Origin: Oscillospiraceae bacterium
Lineage (GTDB): Bacteria; Bacillota; Clostridia; Oscillospirales; Acutalibacteraceae
Direction of reading: 5' to 3'
Length of the DNA: 39,964 bases
Assembly: GCA_003514385.1 (NCBI GenBank)
Contig: DOQR01000009.1
Span: 224,908-264,871, forward strand
Under the pieces are notes generated by a model. It did not search any database, was not told the origin of the DNA, and saw nothing but the letters and a program-made list of their open reading frames with translations. Below are positions 1 through 8,425 of the stretch, in pieces (position 1 is the first letter of the stretch; each line of letters opens with the position of its first letter). Made by a program: the position numbers and the translations under genes.

Positions 1-916
1 TGCTCAGATGGACGGCGCTATCCTTGTTATAGCTGCTACCGACGGCCCCATGGCTCAGACCAAGGAGCACCTTCTTCTTGCCCGCCAGGTTGGCGTGCCC
101 TATATCATCGTCTTCATGAACAAGGTTGACCAGGTCGACGATCCTGAGCTCCTTGAGCTTGTCGAGATGGAGATCCGCGATACTCTTAACGAGTATGGCT
201 TCCCCGGCGATGACACCCCGATCATCAAGGGTTCTGCTCTTAAGGCTCTTGAGTACAACGGCAATGATCCTGACGCCCCCGAGCTTGCTTGCATCTGGGA
301 GCTCATGAACGCTGTTGACACTTATATCCCCACTCCCGACCGTAAGGCTGACCTGCCTTTCCTTATGCCTGTTGAGGATGTCTTCACCATCACCGGCCGT
401 GGTACTGTTGCCACCGGTAGAGTTGAGCGTGGACAGCTGAGAACCGGCGACGAGCTTGAGATCGTTGGTCTTAAGGAAGAGAAGGGCAAGACCGTCTGCA
501 CCGGAATCGAGATGTTCCGCAAGACCCTCGATTACGCTGAGGCCGGCGACAACATCGGCGCTCTTCTTCGCGGTGTTCAGAGAACCGATATCGAGCGCGG
601 CCAGGTTCTTGCTAAGCCCGGCACCATTCATCCCCACACCAAGTTTGTCGGTCAGGTTTACGTCCTTACTAAGGACGAGGGCGGCCGTCACACCCCGTTC
701 TTCAACAACTATCGTCCTCAGTTCTATTTCAGAACTACTGACGTTACCGGTATCATCTCCCTTCCCGAGGGCGTAGAGATGTGCATGCCCGGCGATAACA
801 TCGATATGACTGTTGAGCTTATCGCTCCCATCGCTATCGAAGAGGGTCTCCGCTTCGCTATCCGTGAAGGCGGCCGTACCGTCGGCTCGGGCGTTGTTAT
901 CAAGATTATCGAGTAA
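1..916 (+). CDS. tuf: Elongation factor Tu, C-terminal part (5' end outside window)
   Basis: GTPase that carries aminoacyl-tRNA to the ribosomal A site. The frame is open to base 1, so about 300 residues of a roughly 400-residue protein are present; the first Met codon in the window (base 8) is internal, in the conserved segment AQMDGAILV after the G3 motif. The NKVD motif (guanine recognition) is visible, followed by domain II ([13 protein letters not shown]) and domain III ([25 protein letters not shown], and the ending [13 protein letters not shown]). These match bacterial EF-Tu almost residue for residue. A strong terminator follows 12 bases after the stop, so tuf ends its transcription unit here. 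Codon use is highly biased, as expected for a highly expressed gene. Confidence 0.98.
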   Translation, partial: AQMDGAILVIAATDGPMAQTKEHLLLARQVGVPYIIVFMNKVDQVDDPELLELVEMEIRDTLNEYGFPGDDTPIIKGSALKALEYNGNDPDAPELACIWELMNAVDTYIPTPDRKADLPFLMPVEDVFTITGRGTVATGRVERGQLRTGDELEIVGLKEEKGKTVCTGIEMFRKTLDYAEAGDNIGALLRGVQRTDIERGQVLAKPGTIHPHTKFVGQVYVLTKDEGGRHTPFFNNYRPQFYFRTTDVTGIISLPEGVEMCMPGDNIDMTVELIAPIAIEEGLRFAIREGGRTVGSGVVIKIIE

Positions 917-928
917 TTGACGCTTCTT

Positions 929-961
929 GATCCCGTAGGTTTTCCTGCGGGATCTTTTTTT
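929..961 (+). terminator. Rho-independent terminator of tuf
   Basis: An 11-bp stem (929-939 with 944-954, one G-U pair), a TTTT loop, then seven T. It lies directly behind the tuf stop codon. Confidence 0.95.
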
Positions 962-1015
962 ATGCCGATTTATCTGTTTTTAATAATCAATATCCAAAAA
1001 GTACGGGCGTTTTTA

Positions 1016-1044
1016 TTGATTTATCTCGGCGGGTATGATAAAAT
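1016..1044 (+). promoter_or_regulatory. Promoter of the GtrA-like gene
   Basis: -35 TTGATT (1016-1021), 17-base spacer, -10 TAAAAT (1039-1044) with an upstream TG (1036-1037) making an extended -10. It lies 32 bases before the start codon at 1077. Confidence 0.6.
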
Positions 1045-1076
1045 TAATTGAAAATTTTATCACAGGAGTGAAGTAA

Positions 1077-1625
1077 ATGGGAAAGTTAAACAATATCGAC
1101 AAGGCCGCAGCGGGTAAAGGCTCCGGCATCAACACACTCTGGCAGTTTGTCAAGTTCATCGTTGTCAGCCTCGGCGCCTGCATCGTTCAGGTTGCATCTC
1201 TCGCGATTCTTTACAACATCCCCGCGATCAAGGCTCTGAGCACGCAGGCATTCCACTGGTTCGTCTTTGACTATCCGGTCATCGAGGGTCAGCGCTGCGG
1301 ACTTGCGCTCTTCATTGCATTCAATGTTTCGAACCTTCTGGCGCAGATAGTTGCATTCTTCATCAACAAGGAAAAGACTTTCAACTCGGGCTCCAACACC
1401 GCTATTACTCTGCCCATATACATAATCTTCACCCTTGCTCTCGTCTGCTTCTCTGCGTGGTTCAACCCCGTAGTTTTCGAGTTCTGCACCTCGAAGTTCC
1501 ATCTGAACAGCGGTCTTTCGCTCACTATAGCTACCGCTGTCTGCTCAGCTCTCCAGTTCTTCCTCTATTTCCCCGTGGATAAGATTCTTTTCCACAAGAA
1601 AAAGGAAGACAAGAAAGCAAAATAA
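1077..1625 (+). CDS. GtrA-like small membrane protein
   Basis: A 182-residue integral membrane protein with about four hydrophobic segments (roughly residues 24-48, 74-96, 108-128 and 145-168), a basic N-terminus and a very basic C-terminal tail (HKKKEDKKAK). Length, topology and the phrase FFINKEKTF after the second helix pair fit the GtrA/DPMS family. Some members of that family help move polyprenyl-phosphate-linked sugars across the membrane; many have no proven role. AGGAG at 1064-1068 sets the ATG start. It has its own promoter and terminator and is monocistronic. No glycosyltransferase partner is adjacent, so its substrate cannot be inferred from context. Confidence 0.75.
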   Translation: MGKLNNIDKAAAGKGSGINTLWQFVKFIVVSLGACIVQVASLAILYNIPAIKALSTQAFHWFVFDYPVIEGQRCGLALFIAFNVSNLLAQIVAFFINKEKTFNSGSNTAITLPIYIIFTLALVCFSAWFNPVVFEFCTSKFHLNSGLSLTIATAVCSALQFFLYFPVDKILFHKKKEDKKAK

Positions 1626-1636
1626 TCAAAAAATAA

Positions 1637-1666
1637 AAAGGGTCGGCGCAGATGTGCCGACCCTTT
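1637..1666 (+). terminator. Terminator of the GtrA-like gene
   Basis: A 14-bp stem (1637-1650 with 1653-1666, one G-U) with a minimal loop. The A-rich side before it and T-rich side after it allow action in both directions. It starts 11 bases after the stop. Confidence 0.8.
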
Positions 1667-1679
1667 CGCTTTGTTAAAA

Positions 1680-1709
1680 CGCACCCTCCGCGCTTTTACG
1701 GAGGGTGCG
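1680..1709 (-). terminator. Terminator of the S41 peptidase gene
   Basis: An 11-bp perfect stem (1680-1690 with 1699-1709). On the minus strand it is followed by TTTT, 12 bases past the peptidase stop codon. Confidence 0.85.
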
Positions 1710-1720
1710 GTGTTTTATTT

Positions 1721-2722
1721 TCAGCCTCTCAGCCACTCAAGAGCCGCTTCAAGAGGGGAGTCGGTGGCGACATCCGGCTCGATAGAAGTCTCTTTGAATA
1801 TCTCGCCCGTGCGCGCCTTGTCGAACGCGACGGTCAGATACATCTGTGCACCGTCATACATGTTGTAGAGCATATTGACGCTCGTGTAGCCAGCGGTCGG
1901 TGCGCCGAAAGTCCTTGTGTTTTCGAGTCCTCTGAAGCAGAGCGTCAGAGCTTCGCCCGAGCTCGCAGTCATGTCGTCGGTAAGTATCGCAACGGGTACA
2001 TTCAGCTTCTCTTCGGGATAGAGGCTCCTGCCGCCCGTGCCCGCATTGCTGACAACGCCGTTTTTGAGCGTGACCGGGATATCGTAGCTGCGGTAGTGAT
2101 AATAAACCAATTCGCCGTCTGGCAGCAGCGACGAGACAGCCGTCGCCATCGGACCCATGTCACCGCCGATGTTGCCGCGCAGGTCGAGCACAACGCCCTT
2201 TATTTTATCGCGGTTCTCGTGAATGAAGTCCTCCGCGACTTTTGCGTATTTCTGTCCCGCTTCGGCTGTGCCGAGGAAATCTTCGGCTGTGACGAGGAAA
2301 TCGGGGAGTTTTATTATTGCAATATCGCCGTCGAGCGAAACGGTGGGCAGAACCTCGTCATAGCTCTCGGTTGTGTCCTGCGATTCCGATTTTGTCATGA
2401 ACATTGAGTGCTTGCCGCCGCAAACCGAAAGAGCCTTTTTAATCGCGGGGTATGTGTCCTCATAGCTCTCGGCGTTTTCTATCATCTTGAGACATTCTTC
2501 GTAAGTGCTTTTCCACTCGTCGCTTTCCGAATATATCCCGTTTTTGCCTATGGTTGCAAGAGCGTCCTTGCCGTAGCGCTCTGCCGACGGCGGGACGAGA
2601 TAAAATCCGAATGTCGGTCCGTATTTCATAACAACTGCCAACGCCGCAGCGATAATGATTATGAGCGGTATGCATATTCCGAGCGCGATGCGCAGCTTCT
2701 TATTTTTGCTTTTGGTTTTCAT
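1721..2722 (-). CDS. Membrane-anchored S41-family peptidase
   Basis: A 333-residue protein with a basic N-terminus and a single hydrophobic anchor (about residues 11-33), placing the enzyme outside the membrane. The C-terminal half is a tail-specific-protease (S41) fold: GVVLDLRGNIGGD (about 186-198), the nucleophile region TASSGE (252-257, Ser254 likely catalytic) and GAPTAGYTS about 20 residues on. GGKHS near residue 105 is where tricorn-core/IRBP-type S41 enzymes carry their His. There is no PDZ domain and no obvious CtpA-type general-base Lys, so it belongs to the tricorn-like branch. Its substrate is unknown. An AGGAGG site lies 10 bases upstream of the ATG. It is divergent from pyrR. 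Confidence 0.85.
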   Translation of the reverse strand: MKTKSKNKKLRIALGICIPLIIIIAAALAVVMKYGPTFGFYLVPPSAERYGKDALATIGKNGIYSESDEWKSTYEECLKMIENAESYEDTYPAIKKALSVCGGKHSMFMTKSESQDTTESYDEVLPTVSLDGDIAIIKLPDFLVTAEDFLGTAEAGQKYAKVAEDFIHENRDKIKGVVLDLRGNIGGDMGPMATAVSSLLPDGELVYYHYRSYDIPVTLKNGVVSNAGTGGRSLYPEEKLNVPVAILTDDMTASSGEALTLCFRGLENTRTFGAPTAGYTSVNMLYNMYDGAQMYLTVAFDKARTGEIFKETSIEPDVATDSPLEAALEWLRG

Positions 2723-2745
2723 AAAAACTCCTCCTGTCGATAATG

Positions 2746-2774
2746 ATTATATCAAAAGAGTGGGTCGTTCTCAA
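2746..2774 (-). promoter_or_regulatory. Promoter of the S41 peptidase gene
   Basis: On the minus strand, -35 TTGAGA (2769-2774), 17-base spacer, -10 TATAAT (2746-2751), about 24 bases upstream of the start codon. Confidence 0.75.
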
Positions 2775-2783
2775 TAACAAAGC

Positions 2784-2820
2784 CTTACATTGTGCGCCTG
2801 AGTTCTTACATTTATGTAAG
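2784..2820. promoter_or_regulatory. Candidate operator: palindrome plus half-site
   Basis: CTTACAT-TT-ATGTAAG is a 7-bp-arm palindrome at 2805-2820. A further half-site CTTACAT lies at 2784-2790, 21 bases from the first arm (two helical turns). The set lies between the divergent S41 and pyrR promoters. No regulator can be named. Confidence 0.4.
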
Positions 2821-2861
2821 ATTCGGCGGCGAAAAAAGTTGAAAAAACTATAAATTGGGTC

Positions 2862-2890
2862 TTTACAACCGATGAACAATATGATATAGT
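2862..2890 (+). promoter_or_regulatory. Promoter of pyrR-uraA
   Basis: -35 TTTACA (2862-2867), 17-base spacer, -10 TATAGT (2885-2890) with an extended TG at 2882-2883. Transcription would start near 2897, just ahead of the attenuator. Confidence 0.8.
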
Positions 2891-2904
2891 ATTCACAGCA
2901 AAAA

Positions 2905-3015
2905 ATCTTTAAGAGCGGTACAGAGATGCCGACAAGATGGTCATATTCAGTGCGGATAGGGTATATCTGCGTGTTTTTGTGCGATTTTGTCGGTGCGGCA
3001 GAATCGTATTTTTTT
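2905..3015 (+). promoter_or_regulatory. PyrR-dependent attenuator (binding loop, antiterminator, terminator)
   Basis: Three mutually exclusive elements are visible. The PyrR-binding hairpin (2905-2938) has a lower stem ATCTT/AAGAT, a purine-rich internal bulge, an upper stem CGGTA/TGCCG and the hexaloop CAGAGA, which fits the known CNGNGA consensus. The antiterminator would pair 2927-2935 with 2987-2995 (seven Watson-Crick and two G-U pairs). The terminator is a 10-bp stem, 2980-2989 with 2999-3008, followed by seven T (3009-3015). In the Bacillus mechanism UMP/UTP-loaded PyrR stabilises the binding loop, so the antiterminator cannot form and transcription stops. This predicts pyrimidine repression of pyrR and uraA. 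Confidence 0.88.
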
Positions 3016-3033
3016 ATGCTTCGGGGTGAGCAA

Positions 3034-3567
3034 ATGGAGTTCAAGGCCTATATCATGGACAGCGCGGCGGTCAACCGTGCGCTCGCGCGGATATCGCACG
3101 AGATAATCGAGCGAAACGGCGATTCGGATGAGATATGCCTTGTCGGCATAATGAGAAGAGGCGCGCCGCTTGCAGATATCCTCGCCTCAAAGATCGAGAG
3201 CCTCGGCGTGAAAACGAAGAAAGGCTATCTCGACATCACGCTCTACAGGGACGACTTGAGCGAGAGCGCAAGCCAGCCGACAGTGAACTCCGGCAAGCTT
3301 GATTTTTACGTTGAGGGCAAGACGGTCGTCATGGTCGACGATGTGCTCTACACCGGCAGAACGGCGCGCGCCGCGATGGATGCGATAATCTCCCTCGGCC
3401 GCCCGGCGAAGATACAGTTTGCAACGCTTGTTGACAGGGGACACAGGGAGCTCCCGATAGTCGCCGACTATGTCGGCAAGAACGTGCCGACCTCGCGCAG
3501 CGAAGTGGTCGTTGTGAAGATCCCGCCGTTCGACGATGAGACAAGCGTCTCGATATACAGCAAATAA
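3034..3567 (+). CDS. pyrR: PyrR, pyrimidine operon attenuator / uracil phosphoribosyltransferase
   Basis: A 177-residue RNA-binding regulator with the type I phosphoribosyltransferase fold. The PRPP loop VVMVDDVLYTGRT is at about residues 98-110, and GIMRRGAPLA (38-47) and TLVDRGHRELP are typical of PyrR. Length matches the family (about 180). The frame is open back to 2926, but 2926-3015 is the attenuator RNA. ATG 3034, with GGGGTGAG at 3023-3030, is the credible start. It binds its own leader RNA when UMP/UTP is abundant and may retain weak UPRTase activity. uraA follows after 72 bases with no separate attenuator, so both genes share one control. The pyrimidine biosynthesis genes are not in this window. 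Confidence 0.96.
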   Translation: MEFKAYIMDSAAVNRALARISHEIIERNGDSDEICLVGIMRRGAPLADILASKIESLGVKTKKGYLDITLYRDDLSESASQPTVNSGKLDFYVEGKTVVMVDDVLYTGRTARAAMDAIISLGRPAKIQFATLVDRGHRELPIVADYVGKNVPTSRSEVVVVKIPPFDDETSVSIYSK

Positions 3568-3639
3568 GACTTTGACGCAGAAGCGGTTCACCGGGACTGT
3601 GTTGAGTATAGACAGGCAAAATTTGAGGAGGTCAATAGT

Positions 3640-5031
3640 ATGAAATTGATTTACGGTATCAAAGACAAGCCGAAGTTCGGCAAGCTTATCGTCTTTGCGT
3701 TCCAGCAGCTGCTCGCGATTATGGCAGCGACCATCGCAGTTCCCATGATAACTTCGGGTGTTTATAACTGCGGCGAAGTGCAGATGAGCACTGTCGCGGC
3801 GCTCTTCGGCGCAGGCGCAGGCACCCTTGTATATGTTCTCTTCACGAAGGCAAAGAGCCCTGTTTTCCTCGGTTCTTCTTTCGCTTTCCTCGGCTCGATG
3901 GCAGCCGCTTTCGCAGGCGCGACCACCGTTGCGCTCGGCTATCTCGGACTGATTCTCGGCGCTGTGTTCGCGGGTCTCGTCTATGTTGTTATAGCAATAG
4001 CTGTCAAGATTTCCGGTGTCGGCTGGATCAATAAGCTCATGCCCGCCGCCGTTATCGGACCCACCGTCGCTATAATCGGACTTTCGCTCGCAGGAAACGC
4101 TATCGGCGACCTCCAGAAAGGCTCCTATGCAGTCAACGGCGAGCCGACCGCAAGCGTCTATGTCGCTATCATCTGCGGTCTCGTCACTCTCTTCGTGACA
4201 ATGTTCTGCTCCGTCTTCGGCAAGAAGATGGTCAAGCTCATCCCGTTCATCATCGGCATCCTCTCCGGCTACGCTGTCGCGGCTATCTTCACCGTCATCG
4301 GCATCAAGACCGGAAACGACGCTCTCAAAGTTATCGACTTCAGCGGCTTCACTGCACTCGTTGCTGACGGAGTGGGCGTCAAAACCTTTGTTTCGATACC
4401 CGACTTCACCTTCCTCAAGGCTTTCGGCGCCTTCGGCGAGCTCAGCGGTTCTTACATAGCGGCTGTTGCAGTGGCTTATGTCCCGGTTGCATTCGTTGTC
4501 TTCGCAGAGCACATCGCTGACCACAAGAACATCTCTTCCATAGTTGAAACTGACCTCCTTGTTGAGCCCGGTCTCCACAGAACCCTGCTCGGCGACGGTA
4601 TCGGCTCGATGGTCGGCGCTGTCTTCGGCGGCGCACCGAACACCACTTACGGCGAGTCCATAGCCTGCGTGGCTATCTCCGGCAACGCTTCCGTTGCGAC
4701 TATCGTCTGCACGGCAGTCCTCGCGATAATCATCGCGTTCCTTTCACCCTTCGCAACTTTCCTCGCTTCGATTCCCTCCTGCGTCATGGGCGGCGTGTGC
4801 ATCTCGCTCTACGGCTTCATCGCAGTCAGCGGTCTGAAGATGATCCAGAAAGTTGACCTCGAGGATAACAGAAACCTCTTCGTTGTCTCCGTTATTCTTA
4901 TCGCCGGTATCGGCGGCCTGACCGTCTCCTTCGGCAAGGTCACGATAACCTCCATCGCCTGCGCACTCATCCTCGGCATCCTGACGAATGTTGTGCTCGG
5001 CAACAGAGAGAAGAGCAAAAAGGCTGAATAA
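3640..5031 (+). CDS. uraA: Uracil permease (NCS2 family)
   Basis: A 463-residue nucleobase:cation symporter-2 with many hydrophobic helices. It has FAFQQLLAIMAATIAVP near the N-terminus, the family signature AEHIADHK (about 287-294) and GGAPNTTYGES (about 328-338), which carry the substrate-contacting Glu residues in E. coli UraA. TTYGE rather than the xanthine/urate-type signature favours uracil. GAGGAGG lies 8 bases before the ATG. It is co-transcribed with pyrR, so uptake of preformed uracil is under pyrimidine control. A strong terminator ends the unit. Gene names pyrP and uraA are both used for this type. Confidence 0.95.
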   Translation: MKLIYGIKDKPKFGKLIVFAFQQLLAIMAATIAVPMITSGVYNCGEVQMSTVAALFGAGAGTLVYVLFTKAKSPVFLGSSFAFLGSMAAAFAGATTVALGYLGLILGAVFAGLVYVVIAIAVKISGVGWINKLMPAAVIGPTVAIIGLSLAGNAIGDLQKGSYAVNGEPTASVYVAIICGLVTLFVTMFCSVFGKKMVKLIPFIIGILSGYAVAAIFTVIGIKTGNDALKVIDFSGFTALVADGVGVKTFVSIPDFTFLKAFGAFGELSGSYIAAVAVAYVPVAFVVFAEHIADHKNISSIVETDLLVEPGLHRTLLGDGIGSMVGAVFGGAPNTTYGESIACVAISGNASVATIVCTAVLAIIIAFLSPFATFLASIPSCVMGGVCISLYGFIAVSGLKMIQKVDLEDNRNLFVVSVILIAGIGGLTVSFGKVTITSIACALILGILTNVVLGNREKSKKAE

Positions 5032-5046
5032 GCCGATATAAAACAG

Positions 5047-5087
5047 AATCGGGCGGTACAGATTAGCTCTGTGCCGCCCGATTTTTT
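5047..5087 (+). terminator. Terminator of pyrR-uraA
   Basis: A 16-bp stem (5047-5062 with 5068-5083, one mismatch/wobble) with a 5-base loop and a T run, 15 bases past the uraA stop. Confidence 0.93.
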
Positions 5088-5154
5088 GCTCTTCGCCGCA
5101 GGAAAATGTTCATATTGCGAAGCTTTGAACTAAACAAATATACATCGTGCAGCA

Positions 5155-5196
5155 TTATAAAGCACGCGAAACGGAAAATCAACCGTTATAAAGCAC
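5155..5196. repeat. Short direct repeat upstream of the hydrolase operon
   Basis: TTATAAAGCAC occurs at 5155-5165 and 5186-5196, 31 bases apart (about three helical turns), 70-110 bases upstream of the putative promoter. It is a possible regulator site or chance. Confidence 0.3.
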
Positions 5197-5260
5197 CCGT
5201 CGTTCGTCAAATTGTACAGCTTTCGAGGTCAATTTTTGTGACAACGGACAGGGGCTTTTA

Positions 5261-5269
5261 TGGTATAAT
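5261..5269 (+). promoter_or_regulatory. Extended -10 promoter of the GH106-like/ceramidase-like operon
   Basis: TGG-TATAAT (5261-5269) is an extended -10. No good -35 is seen at 17 bases (TGTGACA lies slightly too far upstream), so an activator may be needed. The start codon is 44 bases downstream. Confidence 0.5.
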
Positions 5270-5312
5270 TATATAATCAAAAAGGGGTTCGATATTTTTA
5301 GCGGAGGAATAT

Positions 5313-8300
5313 ATGCTTTATAAAAAGAATTATCTCAGCACCCTGTCTGACGAGCTGTTTCGCTCCCCGACGAGCGAGTACCGCGCCGCGCCGTTCTGGG
5401 CGTGGAACTGCAAGCTCGAAGAGGACGAACTTCTGCGGCAGATAGAAATTTTTCATGAGATGGGCTTCGGCGGATTTCATATGCATGTCAGAACCGGCAT
5501 GGATACGGAATATCTGAGCGACGAGTTCATGCATCTCATCCGCTCCTGCACCGACAAGGCGAAGAGCGAAAAAATGCTCGCGTGGCTCTATGACGAGGAT
5601 AGATGGCCCTCCGGCGCCGCCGGCGGAATAGTCACGAAAGATAAGCGTTTTCGCGCGCGCCACCTGCTTTTTACCGTCAGACCCTATGACGGCTCTGCGG
5701 GCTTCACGGACGACTCCACATCGCACGGAGTGCGCTCCGAGGACGGCGAACTGCTTGCCTGCTATGACATAGTGCTCGATTCCGACGGATATTTGAAGAG
5801 CTACAGGCGCATCGGCGAGAACGACTCTGCCGAGGGCACAAAGTGGTATGCCTATCTTGAAATAAGCGGCGCGAACCCGTGGTATAACGGTCAGGCTTAT
5901 CTCAACACGCTCGACAAAAAGGCGGTCGAACGCTTCGTTGAGGTCACTCACGAGCGGTACAAAGAGGTCGTCGGCGACGAGTTCGATGAAACTGTCCCCG
6001 CGATTTTCACCGACGAGCCGCAGTTCACGCGCAAGACGCTCATGGACAACTCGACCGACACGGACGACCTCATCATGCCGTGGACGGACGATTTTGCAAA
6101 GACATATTCAGATACATATTCTCAGGATATCATGGAATTCCTGCCGGAAATATTCTGGGATCTGCCGGACGGAAAAGTTTCCGCCGCCCGTTACCGCTAT
6201 CACGATCATATTGCGGAGCGGTTCTCTTCGGCGTTCGCCGATACAGTCGGCGGCTGGTGCCGCGAAAACGGCATCGCGCTGACGGGTCACATGATGGACG
6301 AGCCGACGCTCGAAAGCCAGACGGGCGCGCTCGGTGAAGCGATGCGCTCATACCGCTCGTTCGGGCTGCCCGGCATTGATATGCTCTGCTCGTGGAAGGA
6401 ATACACGACCGCGAAGCAGGCTCAGTCCGCCGCGCATCAGTTCGGCTATGAAGGTGTGCTCTCCGAGCTTTACGGCGTTACAGACTGGGATTTCGACTTC
6501 AGAGGACACAAACTCAACGGCGACTGGCAGGCGGCTCTCGGCGTCACTGTACGCGTGCCGCATCTGTCGTGGGTTTCCATGGCAGGCGAGGCGAAGCGAG
6601 ACTATCCCGCCTCGATAAACTATCAGTCCCCGTGGTACAAAAAATATTCCTGCGTCGAGGATCACTTCGCGCGAGTCAACACGGCGATGACCCGCGGTGT
6701 GTCGATTGTAAAGGTCGGCGTTATCCACCCGGTAGAGAGCTTCTGGCTCCACTGGGGACCCAACGACAAATCGGGACTCATCCGCGAAGAGCTTGACAAG
6801 AATTTTCAGGATCTGACAAAGTGGCTGCTGTTCGGCAGCATAGATTTCGATTTTATCAGCGAGTCGCTGCTGCCCGGGCTTTGCCCGCATGCGGACGCGC
6901 CGCTGAGAGTCGGCGAGATGAAGTACGACGTGATAGTCGTACCAGGGTGCGAGACGCTCCGCTCGTCAACGCTCGACAGGCTCGAAAAATTCCGCGAGGA
7001 CGGCGGCAGGGTAATATTCCTCGGCGAAGCCCCGACTCTCGAGGACGCACAGCCGTCCGACAGGGGAGAGAGGCTCTTCAAAAACAGCGAGCACATACCA
7101 TATCAGCGCGCGTCGCTTCTGACGGCGCTCGATTCCGAACGCTCCGTCTGCATCCGTGACGAGGACGGCTATCTCTCCGACGGGCTTATTTATCAGCTGC
7201 GCGAGGACACGGACAGCCTGTGGCTGTTTGTCGCACACGCGGAGGATTCATATGATTGCGATCTGGCGTTTTACGACGATATAAAAATAACCGTAAAAGG
7301 TGAATATTCGCCCGTGATATACGATACCTTGAGCGGCGAGCTGAAGCCCGCGCAGTTTGATTATCTCAACGGCGACACCGTGATAAGCGCGAGGCTCTTT
7401 GACTTTGACAGCCTGCTGTTAAGGCTCTATAACGGCCGCTCCGAGAGGCAGTATGCCGAGCCGAAGAAGCTTGAGGATAAAGAAATCCTTGTCCCCTATG
7501 AGACTGAATACGAGCTTGACGAGCCTAATGTCATGCTTCTTGACATGGCGCGTTTTGCGCTTGACGGCGATGAGCTGAGCGGCGAAGAAGAGGAACTTCT
7601 CAGAGCCGATAATATCTGCCGCGAAAAGCTCGGTTTCCCGCTTCGAAGCGGCGCGGTGATGCAGCCGTGGGTCATTCACGAGCCCGTGCCCGAGCATAAG
7701 GTGAGGCTCCGCTTTAAGATAGACAGCGCTCTCGCGTTTGACGGCGTATCGCTCGCCCTTGAGGACGCGGAGAAAGCGGAGATAACGCTAAACGGTCAGG
7801 CGGTTGACAACACCGTGACCGGCTGGTATGTTGACAAATCGATAAAGACCGTTGAACTGCCGAAGATAGAGCAGGGAGAGAATATACTTGATATCGTCCT
7901 CCCGTTCGGCAAGCGCACGAATGTCGAGTGGTGCTATCTGCTCGGCGACTTCGGCGTCGAGGTGCGCGGCAGGCTCAAGAAGCTCGTAAAGCGCCCCGAT
8001 AAGCTCGCATTCGGCAGCATAGTCAATCAGGGCTTGCCGTTCTACGGCGGCTGTGTGACCTACCGTTTCGGCATCGACTGCCCCGGCGGGGATATCAAAA
8101 TTACCGTCCCACACTACGACGGTGCGCTGACCGATATATTTGTTGACGACGTTCACGCGGGTGAGATAATCTTCCCGCCGTATGAGCTGGAGCTCAAAAA
8201 TATCGGCGCGGGCAGGCATGAGATGGCGGTGAAGCTCTACACGAACCGCAGAAATGCGTTCGGCACGGTGCATCTCTATGAGCGCAAATGCCACTGGATA

Positions 8301-8405
8301 GGTCCGGATGCATGGCGCACAAGGGGGAGCAAGTGGAGCTACGAATATGTTCTTCGTGATATAGGCGTGGAGTCCGCGCCTGTAATATACAGCTTGAAAA
8401 AATAA
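5313..8405 (+). CDS. GH106-like glycoside hydrolase (alpha-L-rhamnosidase-type), cytoplasmic
   Basis: A 1030-residue enzyme with the N-terminal pattern of the GH106/alpha-L-rhamnosidase-like family: PFWAWN (about 28-33), EMGFGGFHMHVRTG (about 49-62), YLSDEF, then LYDEDRWPSG.AGG (about 91-104). GHMMDEP (about 326) and a Rossmann-like stretch around VIVVPGCETLR match the middle domains. The C-terminal quarter resembles the jelly-roll sugar-binding domain of GH2-type enzymes. No signal peptide or membrane segment is seen, so it acts inside the cell on imported oligosaccharides or glycosides. GGAGGA precedes the ATG. The next gene begins 20 bases downstream with its own SD, so the two are co-transcribed. 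Rhamnose specificity is by family only. No sugar transporter is adjacent. Confidence 0.75.
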   Translation: MLYKKNYLSTLSDELFRSPTSEYRAAPFWAWNCKLEEDELLRQIEIFHEMGFGGFHMHVRTGMDTEYLSDEFMHLIRSCTDKAKSEKMLAWLYDEDRWPSGAAGGIVTKDKRFRARHLLFTVRPYDGSAGFTDDSTSHGVRSEDGELLACYDIVLDSDGYLKSYRRIGENDSAEGTKWYAYLEISGANPWYNGQAYLNTLDKKAVERFVEVTHERYKEVVGDEFDETVPAIFTDEPQFTRKTLMDNSTDTDDLIMPWTDDFAKTYSDTYSQDIMEFLPEIFWDLPDGKVSAARYRYHDHIAERFSSAFADTVGGWCRENGIALTGHMMDEPTLESQTGALGEAMRSYRSFGLPGIDMLCSWKEYTTAKQAQSAAHQFGYEGVLSELYGVTDWDFDFRGHKLNGDWQAALGVTVRVPHLSWVSMAGEAKRDYPASINYQSPWYKKYSCVEDHFARVNTAMTRGVSIVKVGVIHPVESFWLHWGPNDKSGLIREELDKNFQDLTKWLLFGSIDFDFISESLLPGLCPHADAPLRVGEMKYDVIVVPGCETLRSSTLDRLEKFREDGGRVIFLGEAPTLEDAQPSDRGERLFKNSEHIPYQRASLLTALDSERSVCIRDEDGYLSDGLIYQLREDTDSLWLFVAHAEDSYDCDLAFYDDIKITVKGEYSPVIYDTLSGELKPAQFDYLNGDTVISARLFDFDSLLLRLYNGRSERQYAEPKKLEDKEILVPYETEYELDEPNVMLLDMARFALDGDELSGEEEELLRADNICREKLGFPLRSGAVMQPWVIHEPVPEHKVRLRFKIDSALAFDGVSLALEDAEKAEITLNGQAVDNTVTGWYVDKSIKTVELPKIEQGENILDIVLPFGKRTNVEWCYLLGDFGVEVRGRLKKLVKRPDKLAFGSIVNQGLPFYGGCVTYRFGIDCPGGDIKITVPHYDGALTDIFVDDVHAGEIIFPPYELELKNIGAGRHEMAVKLYTNRRNAFGTVHLYERKCHWIGPDAWRTRGSKWSYEYVLRDIGVESAPVIYSLKK

Positions 8406-8425
8406 AAATAAAGGAGAAACAAACG

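Noticed and set aside
2926..3033. N-terminal extension of PyrR from ATG 2926
   Set aside because: This stretch is the attenuator RNA (binding loop, antiterminator, terminator), and the translated extension has no family match. ATG 3034 has the SD and the expected length.
3187..4578. Long minus-strand frame opposite pyrR/uraA
   Set aside because: It is composition shadow of GC-rich codons on the coding strand. It has no SD or family motifs, and it overlaps two certain genes.
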